From: Parerythrobacter aestuarii
GTDB taxonomy: Bacteria; Pseudomonadota; Alphaproteobacteria; Sphingomonadales; Sphingomonadaceae
Length of the DNA stretch: 64,000 bases
Reading direction: 5' to 3'
Assembly (NCBI RefSeq): GCF_030140925.1
Contig: NZ_JARBWD010000002.1
Coordinates: forward strand, 124,001-188,000
Every line of letters begins with the position of its first letter. The first letter of the stretch is position 1. Both the position numbers and the translations under genes were made by a program. Positions 8,826-17,613 of the stretch are shown here, piece after piece. A model generated the notes under the pieces. That model ran no database searches, had not been told where the DNA came from, and saw only the letters and a list, made by a program, of their open reading frames with translations.

Positions 8826-9235
8826 GCAATGACGAGCTGATTGCCGCCGCCCGCGCGGCTGCCGCACAATCCTATTCGCCCTATTCGGACTATGCCGTGG
8901 GCGCTGCGTTGCGCTTTGCCGATGGCAGCGTGGTGACCGGGACCAATATCGAGAACGCCAGCTATGGCCTGGCGCTGTGCGCGGAGACGGTCGCGGTGGC
9001 CAAGGCGATGGCAGATGGTGTGCGAGGCGGGCTGGTGGCGGTCGCGGTGGTCGGGCCGCAGGACAAAGGCAATGGCGCGCCGATCACGCCGTGCGGCAGG
9101 TGTCGGCAGGTGCTCAACGAACTGGCGCAGTTGGGCGGGACCGACCCGGAGATCCTGTGCGTCGGCAGTGAAGTGCGGGTGGTGCAGCTGAGCGCGCTCC
9201 TTCCGCATGCCTTTGGGCCAGAGGCTCTGGATTAG
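8822..9235 (+). CDS. cdd: Cytidine deaminase
   Basis: A 137-residue zinc enzyme that converts cytidine and deoxycytidine to uridine and deoxyuridine in pyrimidine salvage. The zinc/catalytic motif is complete: CAETVA (Cys plus the catalytic Glu, about residues 53-56) and PCGRCRQ (about 92-98). The substrate-binding YSPYSDYAVGAAL and the N-I-E-N-A-S box are also present. This is the short, homotetrameric type. The ATG at 8822 overlaps the upstream stop by four bases. Its 3' end overlaps the convergent TonB-like gene by four bases. Confidence 0.95.
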   Translation: MSNDELIAAARAAAAQSYSPYSDYAVGAALRFADGSVVTGTNIENASYGLALCAETVAVAKAMADGVRGGLVAVAVVGPQDKGNGAPITPCGRCRQVLNELAQLGGTDPEILCVGSEVRVVQLSALLPHAFGPEALD

Positions 9236-10074
9236 GGCAGCTCCCAGACAACGTCCTGGGCGATGGTCGCTTCGATCGCCTGGTCCTGCTCGTCACGGGC
9301 CGGGTAGAACCGGGCCCGCCGTTCGATGGCGCGGCAGGTTGCAGCATCGAGATGGACGTTACCTGCCGAAGCGATGATCAGGCAGTGAGTAACGTAGCCA
9401 AAGCGGTCAATCGTCGCCTGGTAGCGGGTGGTGCCCTGCGCCCCTTCGCGCAAGGCACGCGAGGGATAATCATTGGTACTGATCCACCGACCCGGGCTGG
9501 TGCGCGGGACGGGCCCGCGCGCGCCGCTGCCGGGCGCTTCGCCTTCGGGGCGTGCAGCCATCAGCAGTTCACCCGCGCGGGCGTAGCAATCGTCGAAGGT
9601 GATGCTCTGGGAAGGCGGCCCTTCGATGTTCCAGGTCAGGGTCGCCGCACCGGGCTGTTCAAGCGTCAAGATCCTCTCGGCCGACCAGCCACCCGCCAGC
9701 TGCGCCTGCGCCCCGCCGGTCAGGGTGATGAGAGCCTTTGCGGTGCCGTCGTCCAGATTGCGGGCATTGCCCGATCCAATGGGTTCCGGCTCGCCTTCCA
9801 TCGACAGCGTGAGGTTCCAGACCTGCTCGCGTCCGACAAGTGCCGGCAATTCGAACTCCAGGCTCAGCGACGGCGTGCTGCCACCGCGATAGGTCCGCGT
9901 CTTGACCAGCGTTGCAGGGTGCTCGCCATCGATCCGAAAGCGGGCGCTGCACCCGCCGGTAAACTCGCGAATGGTCCAGCCGTCCGGCCCGGGTGCGTCC
10001 TCCTGTGCGAGGGCAGGAGCGGCAGCTCCGATCGTCAGCGCGAGCCCGGCAAGTGCAGCGCGCAGGGTGATCAC
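9232..10074 (-). CDS. Secreted protein with TonB-like C-terminal domain
   Basis: A 280-residue protein starting at a GTG that overlaps the stop of the carboxypeptidase gene (GTGA). It has a signal peptide ending near APALAQ. The middle is beta-rich and unrecognised. The C-terminal 90 residues resemble TonB C-terminal domains as found in sphingomonad 'energy transducer' proteins ([19 protein letters not shown], then [16 protein letters not shown] and [13 protein letters not shown]). It lacks the N-terminal membrane anchor and proline stretch of a true TonB, so a soluble periplasmic role is more likely. A related protein lies at 41650-42564. Confidence 0.68.
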   Translation of the reverse strand: MITLRAALAGLALTIGAAAPALAQEDAPGPDGWTIREFTGGCSARFRIDGEHPATLVKTRTYRGGSTPSLSLEFELPALVGREQVWNLTLSMEGEPEPIGSGNARNLDDGTAKALITLTGGAQAQLAGGWSAERILTLEQPGAATLTWNIEGPPSQSITFDDCYARAGELLMAARPEGEAPGSGARGPVPRTSPGRWISTNDYPSRALREGAQGTTRYQATIDRFGYVTHCLIIASAGNVHLDAATCRAIERRARFYPARDEQDQAIEATIAQDVVWELP

Positions 10075-11201
10075 TCTTCGAGCCACTCCAGCAATGCGCC
10101 CATGCAGTCCTTGCCCAGCTGCTTGCAGCGTTCGGGCGACCATTCCTGCTCCGGCTCGGGGCAGAACTTGTTGTCCTTGTACGGCATCTCCAGCGTCATC
10201 GCGGTGCAGCCAAAGCGCTGCGCCAGCTGGGTGGTGCACATGGTCATGTTGCCCTTGCCCGGGGCGGCCTTGGGATAGCCGAGTTCGGTCTGGAAATCGG
10301 GCGTGCGGCGGTCGAGGATCGCTTCGTAGCGGTTGAAGCGGCCGATATGCTCGTCGGTCAGTCCGGGGATACCTTCGTAGCCGGCGAGGAAAACGGCGGG
10401 AATCGCTTCGTCGCCATGGACGTCCATGGCGAAGTGGATGCCGGTTTGATCCATCTTGCCCCGGATCGCGAGGACTTCAGGCGATTTCTCGGCGCTGGGG
10501 CTTTCCCATTCGCGGTTGAGGTTGGAGCCGACGGCATTGGTGCGCAAATGTCCGCGGCGCGATCCGTCGGGGTTGCAGTTGGGCACGACGTGGAAAGTGC
10601 ATTTCTGGCGCAGCGCACGGGCGACCGAATCCGATGGGTCGGTCATCATCTCCAGCATGCCTTCCATCCACCATTCGGCCTGGGTTTCGCCCGGGTGCTG
10701 GCGACCGGTCAGCCAGATCACTTTCTCGCCTTCGCCAAAAGTCAGGTAATCGATCGGTTGCCCGTCGAGTGTGGTGCCGAGCTTTTCGTAACGTACGCCT
10801 TCGCTGGCGGCAGCTTCGGCGATCAGGTCGTGATGGCGCTCCATTGAATAGGGCGCGAAATAGGCGAACCACGCAATGTCGCTGGCCGGGGTATAGCGGA
10901 TCGTCAGCGTACCATTGTCTTCGAGCTGTTCGAAAGCGCTTGCCGCGCGGGTCCAGTACTCGCGGTCTTCCGACACGCAGGCGTTATAACCCGGCCAGCC
11001 GGCGGGATAGGCGCTGTCGTTGAGCCCGGTAATCTTGAGCACCAGCTCGCGGCCCGCCGCACCGGTGACCCGGAAATGGAACCACTGCGCAAATTCGGAC
11101 ATATGGTCGGCGTTGATGGCCAACGTGGCGCTGGCACCATCGATGCCAAGGACCTTGATGTTGCCGCTGTCGAATTCGGTATCGATGGTAATGTCGCTCA
11201 T
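10071..11201 (-). CDS. M14-family zinc carboxypeptidase (cytosolic carboxypeptidase-like)
   Basis: A 376-residue protein without a signal peptide. An N-terminal beta-sandwich domain (about residues 1-115, with [18 protein letters not shown]) precedes the metallopeptidase domain. The zinc ligands are visible in GRQHPGET (His and Glu, about 168-174) and in [10 protein letters not shown], and the substrate-binding [20 protein letters not shown] is present. A glutamate in [10 protein letters not shown] supplies the likely catalytic base. This layout matches the M14D group related to eukaryotic cytosolic carboxypeptidases. The biological substrate in bacteria is not known. It shares a four-base overlap with the next gene and abuts the lipoprotein gene upstream. 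Confidence 0.86.
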   Translation of the reverse strand: MSDITIDTEFDSGNIKVLGIDGASATLAINADHMSEFAQWFHFRVTGAAGRELVLKITGLNDSAYPAGWPGYNACVSEDREYWTRAASAFEQLEDNGTLTIRYTPASDIAWFAYFAPYSMERHHDLIAEAAASEGVRYEKLGTTLDGQPIDYLTFGEGEKVIWLTGRQHPGETQAEWWMEGMLEMMTDPSDSVARALRQKCTFHVVPNCNPDGSRRGHLRTNAVGSNLNREWESPSAEKSPEVLAIRGKMDQTGIHFAMDVHGDEAIPAVFLAGYEGIPGLTDEHIGRFNRYEAILDRRTPDFQTELGYPKAAPGKGNMTMCTTQLAQRFGCTAMTLEMPYKDNKFCPEPEQEWSPERCKQLGKDCMGALLEWLEE

Positions 11202-11822
11202 TCACTCACTCTTTTGAACTGCAGTCTGGACAGGGACCTCGACGGTCTCTCCATTGTTTCCGGGAAATGCTCGAAACAGTGCCTCGGCCATCACATTGGC
11301 GTTCTGCGCGCTATCTGCGAGGATCGACTGGGACGCAACATCGAACAGCGCGCGCCCTTCCCACAGGCTCTTGCCGGTTTGCGCATCGCGGATCATGACT
11401 TCAAGCCCGGTCGACAGCTGCTCGCTCGAGCCGCCTCCGCCGAGGTTGATGCCGATCCCAAGTCCTACGCCCGAGCCATAGCTGCCGGTCGACCCGCCGA
11501 CGCCCACGCTCACCGGTCCGCGCTTTTGTGCTGCACCGATGACGTCTTGCGACATCCGCACATGCGCCACCTGGCCCGCCTCGGCGCGCGATGTTTCGCG
11601 ATAGCCGAGCGCAACCAACTCACGCGCTACTGCTGCCTTGTAGGGAGCCAGCGCCCGCGCTTCAGTTTCGCTGCCGGGTGCGGTTTCGACAAAGATCGTT
11701 CCTGTGCCCAGCCGATCCTGCATGCTGGCTTCGACAAAGCGGGTAACTTGCACCGGCCCGGTCTGGACTGCGCATCCCGCCAGGCCGAGCGCGCAAGCGA
11801 AGGCAAAAGCGATATGTCGCAT
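11202..11822 (-). CDS. DUF4136-like secreted lipoprotein
   Basis: A 206-residue protein with a lipoprotein signal (FAFACALGLAGCAVQTG; lipobox LAGC). The body contains PYKAAVARELVALGYRET, a glycine-rich central stretch (about residues 115-140) and the ending AFPGNNGETVEV. This pattern (acylated, 'cell-wide solvent accessible strand then FPGNSGE') matches DUF4136-type outer-membrane lipoproteins of unknown role. A clear paralogue sits at 43232-43897 and shares the FPGNxGETV ending. The ATG at 11822 follows a strong GAGAGAG ribosome site. It is the first gene of a probable three-gene operon with the carboxypeptidase and the TonB-like gene. Confidence 0.7.
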   Translation of the reverse strand: MRHIAFAFACALGLAGCAVQTGPVQVTRFVEASMQDRLGTGTIFVETAPGSETEARALAPYKAAVARELVALGYRETSRAEAGQVAHVRMSQDVIGAAQKRGPVSVGVGGSTGSYGSGVGLGIGINLGGGGSSEQLSTGLEVMIRDAQTGKSLWEGRALFDVASQSILADSAQNANVMAEALFRAFPGNNGETVEVPVQTAVQKSE

Positions 11823-11943
11823 GAACTCTCTCCTCTTTCGCCCTTGAATGCTAGCGGGAACGGCCCGGAACGACCAGCGCGAGCTGCGCTCTAAGGTGGT
11901 GATAGTGTCGAAGTTGTTAACCACTCACGCGGGAGGTGCTGCT

Positions 11944-12969
11944 ATGGGCGCGGACATGACTGATCCCAACCAAATACCTGTCCTCGTCACCGGCGGTGCC
12001 GGCTATATCGGAAGCCATGCTGTGCTCGCGTTGAAGGACGCCGGGCGCAAGGTGGCAGTGATCGACAACCTTTCGACCGGGTTCCGCTTTGCTGTTCCGG
12101 ACGATGTCCCGCTCTACCAAGGCGATATCGCAGACCAGGACCTGCTGGCGCGGATCTTTGCCGAGCAGGGCATTGGCGCGATCATGCATTTCGCCGGGTC
12201 CATCATCGTGCCGGAATCGGTTGAACAGCCGCTGGCATATTATCACAACAACACGGTGAAGAGCCGCGCCTTGCTGGAGGCTGCGGTCGAAGGCGGGGTC
12301 AAGCATTTCATCTTCAGTTCGACTGCGGCGACATATGGCGTGCCCGAGGTTTCGCCGGTCACAGAGGACACACCCAAACAGCCGATCAACCCCTATGGCT
12401 GGTCCAAGCTGATGACCGAGCAGATGCTGGCAGACACCAGCTCTGCCTATCCGGTCAACCATTGCGCGCTGCGCTATTTCAACGTTGCCGGGGCGGATCC
12501 GCAGGGGCGCACCGGGCAATCGACCGCAGGCGCCACGCATCTCATCAAGGTCGCGGTCGAGGCTGCACTAGGCAAGCGCGAGAGCGTGGCGGTGTTCGGG
12601 ACCGATTTCGACACGCCCGACGGGACCGGGGTGCGCGATTATATCCATGTCAGCGATCTCGCCGCCGCGCATGTGCTGGCGCTCGATGCGCTGATCGAGC
12701 AGCCCAAGCGCTCGCTGACGATGAACTGCGGCTATGGCCGCGGCTTCTCCGTGCTCGAAGTGCTCGATGCGGTCGACCGGGTGACCAACCAGAAGATCGA
12801 GCGCGTGATGTCGCCGCGCCGCGCGGGTGACCCGGCCTCGCTGATCTCCGACCCCTCGCGCATTCGCGCTACCTTGCCGTGGCAGCCGCAACATGCCGAT
12901 CTCGACACCATCATTGCGCACGCGCTGCAATGGGAGCGCAAGCTGACCGAGCTGCGCGGCGAGGGTTGA
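11944..12969 (+). CDS. galE: UDP-glucose 4-epimerase
   Basis: A 341-residue short-chain dehydrogenase/reductase-type epimerase that interconverts UDP-glucose and UDP-galactose using bound NAD, feeding exopolysaccharide and lipopolysaccharide sugars. The NAD-binding GGAGYIGSH is at about residues 16-24; the catalytic Ser/Tyr/Lys are seen in FSSTAATYG and INPYGWSKLMTEQ. Downstream blocks RYFNVAGADPQGRTG and RDYIHVSDLAAAH are GalE-typical. The ATG at 11944 is chosen because GGGAGG sits seven bases upstream. No other gal genes are adjacent. Confidence 0.92.
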   Translation: MGADMTDPNQIPVLVTGGAGYIGSHAVLALKDAGRKVAVIDNLSTGFRFAVPDDVPLYQGDIADQDLLARIFAEQGIGAIMHFAGSIIVPESVEQPLAYYHNNTVKSRALLEAAVEGGVKHFIFSSTAATYGVPEVSPVTEDTPKQPINPYGWSKLMTEQMLADTSSAYPVNHCALRYFNVAGADPQGRTGQSTAGATHLIKVAVEAALGKRESVAVFGTDFDTPDGTGVRDYIHVSDLAAAHVLALDALIEQPKRSLTMNCGYGRGFSVLEVLDAVDRVTNQKIERVMSPRRAGDPASLISDPSRIRATLPWQPQHADLDTIIAHALQWERKLTELRGEG

Positions 12970-12977
12970 CGATACGG

Positions 12978-13006
12978 TTGACGAATCCCGATTCTGCCCG
13001 TAAGCG
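12978..13006 (+). promoter_or_regulatory. Possible sigma-70-type promoter for rpmJ
   Basis: TTGACG at 12978-12983 is followed after 17 bases by TAAGCG at 13001-13006. The -35 is good and the -10 poor. Position, just upstream of rpmJ and past galE, is what supports the call. Confidence 0.3.
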
Positions 13007-13068
13007 CGCCCCCTGTATTCCGGCATCGGGGGCGAACTCCGGTGCTTTTTATTTTCAGGACGTAACCC

Positions 13069-13194
13069 ATGAAGATTCGCAACAGCCTCAAGTCGCTGAA
13101 GGGCCGCCACCGCGATTGCCGCGTTATTCGCCGCCGTGGCCGCACCTATGTGATCAACAAGACCAACCGCCGCTTCAAGGCGCGCCAGGGCTAA
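13069..13194 (+). CDS. rpmJ: 50S ribosomal protein L36
   Basis: A 41-residue highly basic ribosomal protein, [20 protein letters not shown] followed by [21 protein letters not shown]. This is the alphaproteobacterial L36 form in which the zinc-binding cysteines are mostly lost (a single Cys remains) and the characteristic RRRGRxYVINKxNxRFKARQG tail is present. It stands alone, far from the ribosomal protein operons, as is common in this class. Confidence 0.97.
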   Translation: MKIRNSLKSLKGRHRDCRVIRRRGRTYVINKTNRRFKARQG

Positions 13195-13296
13195 TTCGAT
13201 CGCTAAACGGGATTGACGATGTCGGTCCCGCAGCACCATCATCGGCCCGCTCTCCTTCACGGGAGGGCGGGCCGGAGCCGTTTCTGGAGGGGGCAG

Positions 13297-13944
13297 GTGA
13301 GCGAACCGACCAGCGTTGAAGAGCAAGAGGGCGAAGCGCCAGCGGTGAAAGCTGTCGTGTTCGATGTCGGGCGCGTGATCGTCCAGTGGCAGCTGCGCCA
13401 TCTCGTCGCCAAGGTGGTCGAGACCGAGGACGAGGTCGACTGGGTCTGCAGCCATGTCATCACCGAGCACTGGCATTTCCAGCACGATGCGGGGCGCCCG
13501 CTCAGCGAAATGATCCCCGAGCGCAAGGCGCTGTTCCCATCCTATGCCGAGGTGATCGATCACTATGCGGCGAACTTCACCGATTCGATTCCCGGCCCGG
13601 TGCCCGGCACCGGCACACTGATCGAGCGGCTGGCGGCAAAGGATGTGCCGCTGTTCGCGATCACCAATTTCGGGGCCGATTTCTGGCAGCAGTTCCTGCC
13701 CACCGAGCCGCTGCTCGCCCATATGCGCGATATCGTGGTGTCAGGGGTGGAGCGAGTGGCCAAGCCCGATCCGCGCATCTTCCGGCTGGCGGAAAAGCGC
13801 TTCGGCTTCGCGCCCGAATCGATGCTGTTCATCGACGACAACGCCGCCAATGTCGCGGGGGCGCAGGCGCTGGGGTGGCGCACGCACCACTTCACCGCAG
13901 CAGAGGCGCTCGAAGCCGAACTGGCTGCGCACGGTCTGATCTAA
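13297..13944 (+). CDS. HAD-superfamily (subfamily IA) phosphatase
   Basis: A 215-residue haloacid-dehalogenase-type hydrolase. Motif I is FDVGRVIVQW (nucleophile Asp, with Gly in place of the second Asp as in YihX-like sugar phosphatases and related proteins), motif II lies in FAITNFG, motif III Lys in VAKPDPRIF, and motif IV is FIDDNAANV. The cap domain lies between motifs I and II. The GTG at 13297 has a strong GGAGGGGG ribosome site; ATG at 13219 and TTG at 13213 upstream are less convincing. The substrate is unknown; sugar phosphates are typical for relatives. Confidence 0.85.
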   Translation: MSEPTSVEEQEGEAPAVKAVVFDVGRVIVQWQLRHLVAKVVETEDEVDWVCSHVITEHWHFQHDAGRPLSEMIPERKALFPSYAEVIDHYAANFTDSIPGPVPGTGTLIERLAAKDVPLFAITNFGADFWQQFLPTEPLLAHMRDIVVSGVERVAKPDPRIFRLAEKRFGFAPESMLFIDDNAANVAGAQALGWRTHHFTAAEALEAELAAHGLI

Positions 13945-13948
13945 GCGC

Positions 13949-13981
13949 AAAAAAAGGCCTCCAGCGGGGGAGCTGGAGGCC
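13949..13981 (-). terminator. Intrinsic terminator of the small secreted-protein gene
   Basis: A perfect 10-bp stem (13956-13965 with 13972-13981, loop of six) is followed on the minus strand by seven T residues. The orientation fits termination of the minus-strand gene ending at 14041. On the plus strand there is no T-run, though the hairpin may still mark the end of the HAD mRNA. Confidence 0.82.
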
Positions 13982-14040
13982 TGGGGAAGTTCCGACCGGA
14001 CGGAGTATTCGGTCGGGGGAGTGTTGCGTGATGCGAGAGC

Positions 14041-14385
14041 TCAGTCGTCGCCCTGGCACTTGGCCAGCTTGTCTTCAGCGAGGTCTTCGCCTTCGACGGT
14101 GAAACTGGTCACGTCGCCGAATTCACCGGCGGCGCGCTGGCACACGATGACCGGGCGCGAGTTCGACTTGGGCGCGACGCAGACATTGCCGGCGCAGGTC
14201 CACGGCGTGCCGCGGACGATTTCAGTACCCGCTTCGACCGGCTGAGCGAACTCGGCGCGGTAATACGGGCCTTCACCGGCGAGTGCCGGGGCGGGGGTGA
14301 CAGCAGCGCCGAAGGTCAGCGCGGTGTAGAAGACTGCGAGGGCACCAACGGTGGCGTTGCGAGTGTTCTTGGCAAGAGAAGTCAT
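14041..14385 (-). CDS. Small secreted protein of unknown function
   Basis: A 114-residue protein with a signal peptide ending near PAPALA. The mature part is short with GEGPYYRAEFAQPVEAG, then WTCAGNVCVAPKSNSRPVIV and a final cysteine near the C-terminus (LAKCQGDD). The pattern 'GPYYxAELA...WxCxGxxCxAxKxxSRPxxxC' recurs in small exported proteins of sphingomonads and caulobacters, so I regard it as a conserved but uncharacterised family. The four cysteines could form two disulfides. It is divergent from the HxlR regulator gene across a palindrome-rich 170-bp region, and ends in a strong terminator. Confidence 0.72.
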   Translation of the reverse strand: MTSLAKNTRNATVGALAVFYTALTFGAAVTPAPALAGEGPYYRAEFAQPVEAGTEIVRGTPWTCAGNVCVAPKSNSRPVIVCQRAAGEFGDVTSFTVEGEDLAEDKLAKCQGDD

Positions 14386-14458
14386 GGAGAGGGTCCTTCT
14401 TCGAGGGGGGTCTTTATCTGTCCAACCGAGCGCCGAAACGATCAGTTGCGAATCACCA

Positions 14459-14539
14459 CCTAATGGATTAGGTATCAAGTTGCAACCTAAAACTGATATT
14501 AAATTTGAGGCTGCGGAATTTGGCGCTAGATAGGTTGCA
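14459..14539. promoter_or_regulatory. Palindromic operator cluster between the secreted-protein gene and the HxlR gene
   Basis: Three overlapping symmetric sequences are visible. CCTAAT-GG-ATTAGG lies at 14459-14472. TTAGGT (14468-14473) faces ACCTAA (14485-14490) across 11 bases. TGCAACCTA (14481-14489) is repeated inverted as TAGGTTGCA at 14531-14539. The region is AT-rich compared with its surroundings and sits between divergent starts at 14385 and 14556. Autoregulation by the HxlR protein is the simplest reading, but it is an inference. Confidence 0.55.
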
Positions 14540-14555
14540 CAGAAAGGACTGATCT

Positions 14556-15110
14556 ATGGGCGGGGAAGTAAGAGAGCCATTGCGCGAGCTGCAGGAATGC
14601 GGCCTGCCGGAAGCGCTGGAAGTGATGGGCGAACGCTGGAGCTTCATGATCCTGCGCGCCAGCTTCAACGGGCTGCATCACTTTGAGGAATTCCTCACCG
14701 AACTCGGCATCGCCCGCAATATCCTCTCCAACCGCCTCAGCCGGCTGGTCGAACACGGCATCCTCGATCGCGAACCGCATCCGGAGGATCGCCGCCGCAT
14801 CGAATATCGCCTTACCTCCAAGGGTTTCGACCTGCTGCCCGCCATGCTCGCCCTGCGCCAGTGGGGCCAGAAATACGGTGAGGATTTCGTGACGACCGAC
14901 CCCGTCCTGGTCGACGAACGCGACCGCCTGCCGATCGGCCCGGTCGCCATCCTTTCGCACGACGGCCGCCTGCTCGGCCCCAAGGACCTCAACCTGATCG
15001 CCCGCAAGGACATGCCCGAAGACAAACGCGACTGGCAGGAAGGCATCCTGCGCAGCAATGGCGATGCATGGGTGGACGATGAGGGCGGCGCTGCGGTGGC
15101 GGCGGAGTAG
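14556..15110 (+). CDS. HxlR-family winged-helix transcriptional regulator
   Basis: A 184-residue one-component regulator. The HxlR winged-helix core is clear in residues 12-100: GLPEALEVMGERWSFMILRA, then FNGLHHFEEFLTELGIARN, ILSNRLSRLVEHGIL and EYRLTSKGFDLLPAMLALRQ, WGQKYG. Beyond residue 105 there is an extra domain of about 80 residues (LPIGPVAILSHDGRLLGPKD) that is not part of the minimal HxlR fold; its role is unknown. The regulator has only one cysteine, early (Cys at about 15 in LQECGL), which is a position used for redox or aldehyde sensing in some family members. It is divergent from the small secreted-protein gene. Confidence 0.87.
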   Translation: MGGEVREPLRELQECGLPEALEVMGERWSFMILRASFNGLHHFEEFLTELGIARNILSNRLSRLVEHGILDREPHPEDRRRIEYRLTSKGFDLLPAMLALRQWGQKYGEDFVTTDPVLVDERDRLPIGPVAILSHDGRLLGPKDLNLIARKDMPEDKRDWQEGILRSNGDAWVDDEGGAAVAAE

Positions 15111-15121
15111 GTCGGTCGGGT

Positions 15122-15967
15122 TCAATCCGCTTCGATCAGCGTCCGGGTTAGCTCCTCCCGCGACGTAGAAGTCCCGACTTCGCCGTCCTCTTTCATGGTT
15201 TTGACGTCGGTGGTGACGACCCGCTTCCAGACATGCCCATCACCATCGATACTCAGCCTAATCTGCAGTGTCCCTTCGATCTGCTCTTTTGTCCGGTCTT
15301 TTGCGGTTCTCCGCGCGGCTTCCTCGCCAACAATCTGCGCCACAATCTTGTCGGTCTCGATGCGGGATTGCCTGACTGCTTCGGGATCGAGGTTGTAGGT
15401 CGCACAAAAGGTGATCTGTCCAGAATCCTCGGTACAGTCGCGGAGCGTGGCCGCACCCAGTGTGTCCGGATATGGTAGTTCGAGACCCTCCTCCAATGGG
15501 CCGAAACGGAGGTTATATCTATCCACTATGGCCAGCACGGATTGAGGATCACACTCGATCTTGAAGGCGTTCCAGGTGAAATAGTACGAACCGCAGGCGC
15601 TCTCCTCGATGCCGGCCAATTCGCGCCACGCGGCGTTCCGTTCAGCGAGATCGTCAGCATTCAGGAGCCTGGCCTCGCCTTTGGCGTCAATCAGGAAGCG
15701 TGCAGGAAACTGCCAATTTAGAGGCTTCCGTTCTTCGCCGGGTTCCAGTGGCAGATCGTATTCCACGATCCGGCCATCATCGGTAATCTCGATGATCTTT
15801 TCGACCAGGTCATCGCGTCCGCGTGTCGAGCCGCCACTACCTTTGGAATCCCGGCTCTCCTCCTCATGCGAGAGCTTCAGAAAATACGTCTCGCCAGCCT
15901 CTTCGGCACCAGCAGCTGTGCACGTGAAACCAATCAAATGGCAGAGAAGTCCAATTCTCAGATACAT
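15122..15967 (-). CDS. Secreted protein of unknown function
   Basis: A 281-residue protein with a short signal peptide (hydrophobic residues 4-18, cleavage near AGAEEA). I do not recognise the family. The mature protein is acidic, with four cysteines (Cys in EESACGSYYF, KIECDPQSV, LRDCTEDSG, ITFCATYN) spaced for two disulfides, and a charged C-terminal third with a possible helix (DRTKEQIEGTLQIRL). Codon use appears less GC-rich than its neighbours, which may indicate recent acquisition or weak constraint. It lies convergent to the HxlR gene and 13 bases downstream of the comM stop. Confidence 0.6.
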   Translation of the reverse strand: MYLRIGLLCHLIGFTCTAAGAEEAGETYFLKLSHEEESRDSKGSGGSTRGRDDLVEKIIEITDDGRIVEYDLPLEPGEERKPLNWQFPARFLIDAKGEARLLNADDLAERNAAWRELAGIEESACGSYYFTWNAFKIECDPQSVLAIVDRYNLRFGPLEEGLELPYPDTLGAATLRDCTEDSGQITFCATYNLDPEAVRQSRIETDKIVAQIVGEEAARRTAKDRTKEQIEGTLQIRLSIDGDGHVWKRVVTTDVKTMKEDGEVGTSTSREELTRTLIEAD

Positions 15968-15980
15968 AGTCTTCTGCCTT

Positions 15981-17489
15981 TCAAGCCCTCGGTGCCTGCC
16001 GCCGATAGCTCAGCGCTTCGGCAACATGTATCCGCCCAACCTGCTCCACTCCCGCCATATCCGCAATCGTGCGCGCGACCCGCAGCATGCGTGTGTAGGC
16101 GCGGGCGGAGAGGCGCATCGCTTCGGCGGCTTGCATCAGGAGTTTGCGGCCCGCCTCGTCGGGAGTGGCGAAGCGCTCTAATCCATCACCATCCAGCTCG
16201 GCATTGGTGCGCGCGCCGGTCTCGGCAAAGCGCGCGGTCTGGCGGGCGCGGGCTTGGGCTACTCTCGCAGCGACTTGCGCGGAGCCTTCGGCGGGCGGGG
16301 GAAGGGCGAGGTCAGCGGCGCTTACCGGATCGACTTCGACATGCAGGTCGATGCGGTCGAGCATCGGTCCGCTGATCTTCGCCTGGTAGTCGATGGCGCA
16401 CTTCGGCGCGCGGCTGCAGGCGAGCGACGCATCGCCCAGGTGCCCGCAGCGGCAGGGGTTCATCGCCGCCACCAGCTGCACCCTTGCCGGGAAGGTCACA
16501 TGGGCGTTGGCGCGGGCGACATCGACCTGGCCGGTCTCGATCGGCTGGCGCAGGCTGTCGAGCACCGCGCGCTGGAATTCGGGCAATTCGTCGAGGAACA
16601 GCACGCCAAGATGCGCGAGGGAGACTTCGCCGGGCTTCACCTTGAGCCCGCCGCCGGTCAGCGCCGCCATGCTGGCCGAATGATGCGGCGCGCGGAACGG
16701 GCGCTGGCGGCTGATCCGCCCGCCCTCGAGCGTCCCCGCCACCGATTGCACCATGCTCACCTCCAGCGCTTCGCTGGCCGAGAGCGGCGGCAATATCCCC
16801 GGCAGGCACGAGGCGAGCAGCGACTTGCCCGCACCGGGCGGCCCGTTCATCAGCAAATTGTGCCCACCCGCCGCGGCGATCTCCAGCGCGCGCTTGGCGG
16901 TTTCCTGACCCTTGACCTGTTTCAGGTCCGGCCCGTGGTCGGGCTCGTCGACTTCGCCCTTGGGCGGGTCGGGCAGGCGGCTGGTGCCTTTCAGATGGTT
17001 GAGCAGGCCGATGAGGTCGGGCGCGGCCACCACCGGCACTTCGCTCGCCCATTTCGCTTCGCTCCCCTGCGCGGCGGGGCAGATCAGCCCGCATTCCTGC
17101 TCGCTGGCATGCAGTGCCGCCAGCAGCACGCCCGGCGAGGGCACCACCCGGCCATCCAGCGCCAGCTCGCCCACCGCGATGAAGTCTGCCAGCTGCTCGG
17201 CATCGGTCACGCCCATCGCCGCCAGCAGCGCCAGCGCCACGGGCAAGTCGTAATGGCTGCCTTCCTTGGGCAGGTCAGCGGGCGAAAGGTTGATGGTGAT
17301 CCGCTTGGGCGGCAGCGCGAGGCCCATCGAGCTGAGCGAGGCGCGCACCCGCTCCTTGCTCTCGCCCACCGCCTTGTCCGCGAGGCCCACGATATTGAAG
17401 TTTGGCAGTCCCGGCGCGATCGAGCACTGCACCTCCACCGCGCGCGCTTCCAGGCCCAGATATGCCACGGTGCGAACCAGAGCGACCAC
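15981..17489 (-). CDS. comM: YifB/ComM family Mg-chelatase-like AAA+ ATPase
   Basis: A 502-residue AAA+ protein. ComM is a hexameric helicase that promotes branch migration during natural transformation in several proteobacteria. The N-terminal Lon-protease-like fold domain is recognisable (GLPNFNIVGLADKAVGESKE and INLSPADLPKEGSHYDLPVA); the ATPase has Walker A GPPGAGKSLLA and Walker B VLFLDELPEF; RAPHHSAS and the zinc-like AMNPCRCGHLGD insertion are family signatures. The start is the GTG at 17489 with a GGGGGAAG ribosome site close by; no ATG is suitable. The C-terminal block (ARAYTRMLRVARTIADM) is conserved. Confidence 0.92.
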   Translation of the reverse strand: MVALVRTVAYLGLEARAVEVQCSIAPGLPNFNIVGLADKAVGESKERVRASLSSMGLALPPKRITINLSPADLPKEGSHYDLPVALALLAAMGVTDAEQLADFIAVGELALDGRVVPSPGVLLAALHASEQECGLICPAAQGSEAKWASEVPVVAAPDLIGLLNHLKGTSRLPDPPKGEVDEPDHGPDLKQVKGQETAKRALEIAAAGGHNLLMNGPPGAGKSLLASCLPGILPPLSASEALEVSMVQSVAGTLEGGRISRQRPFRAPHHSASMAALTGGGLKVKPGEVSLAHLGVLFLDELPEFQRAVLDSLRQPIETGQVDVARANAHVTFPARVQLVAAMNPCRCGHLGDASLACSRAPKCAIDYQAKISGPMLDRIDLHVEVDPVSAADLALPPPAEGSAQVAARVAQARARQTARFAETGARTNAELDGDGLERFATPDEAGRKLLMQAAEAMRLSARAYTRMLRVARTIADMAGVEQVGRIHVAEALSYRRQAPRA

Positions 17490-17613
17490 ACACTTCCCCC
17501 ATAGTATGTGTCCTCTTGTCCCTGTGTGGCGGCTCGCGCGCGCAAAGTCGATAACCTTCTGGAAACCTTCTCCCTTGCCGAATGTGTAATCCCGCGCGCG
17601 CAGACAGGTGAGC

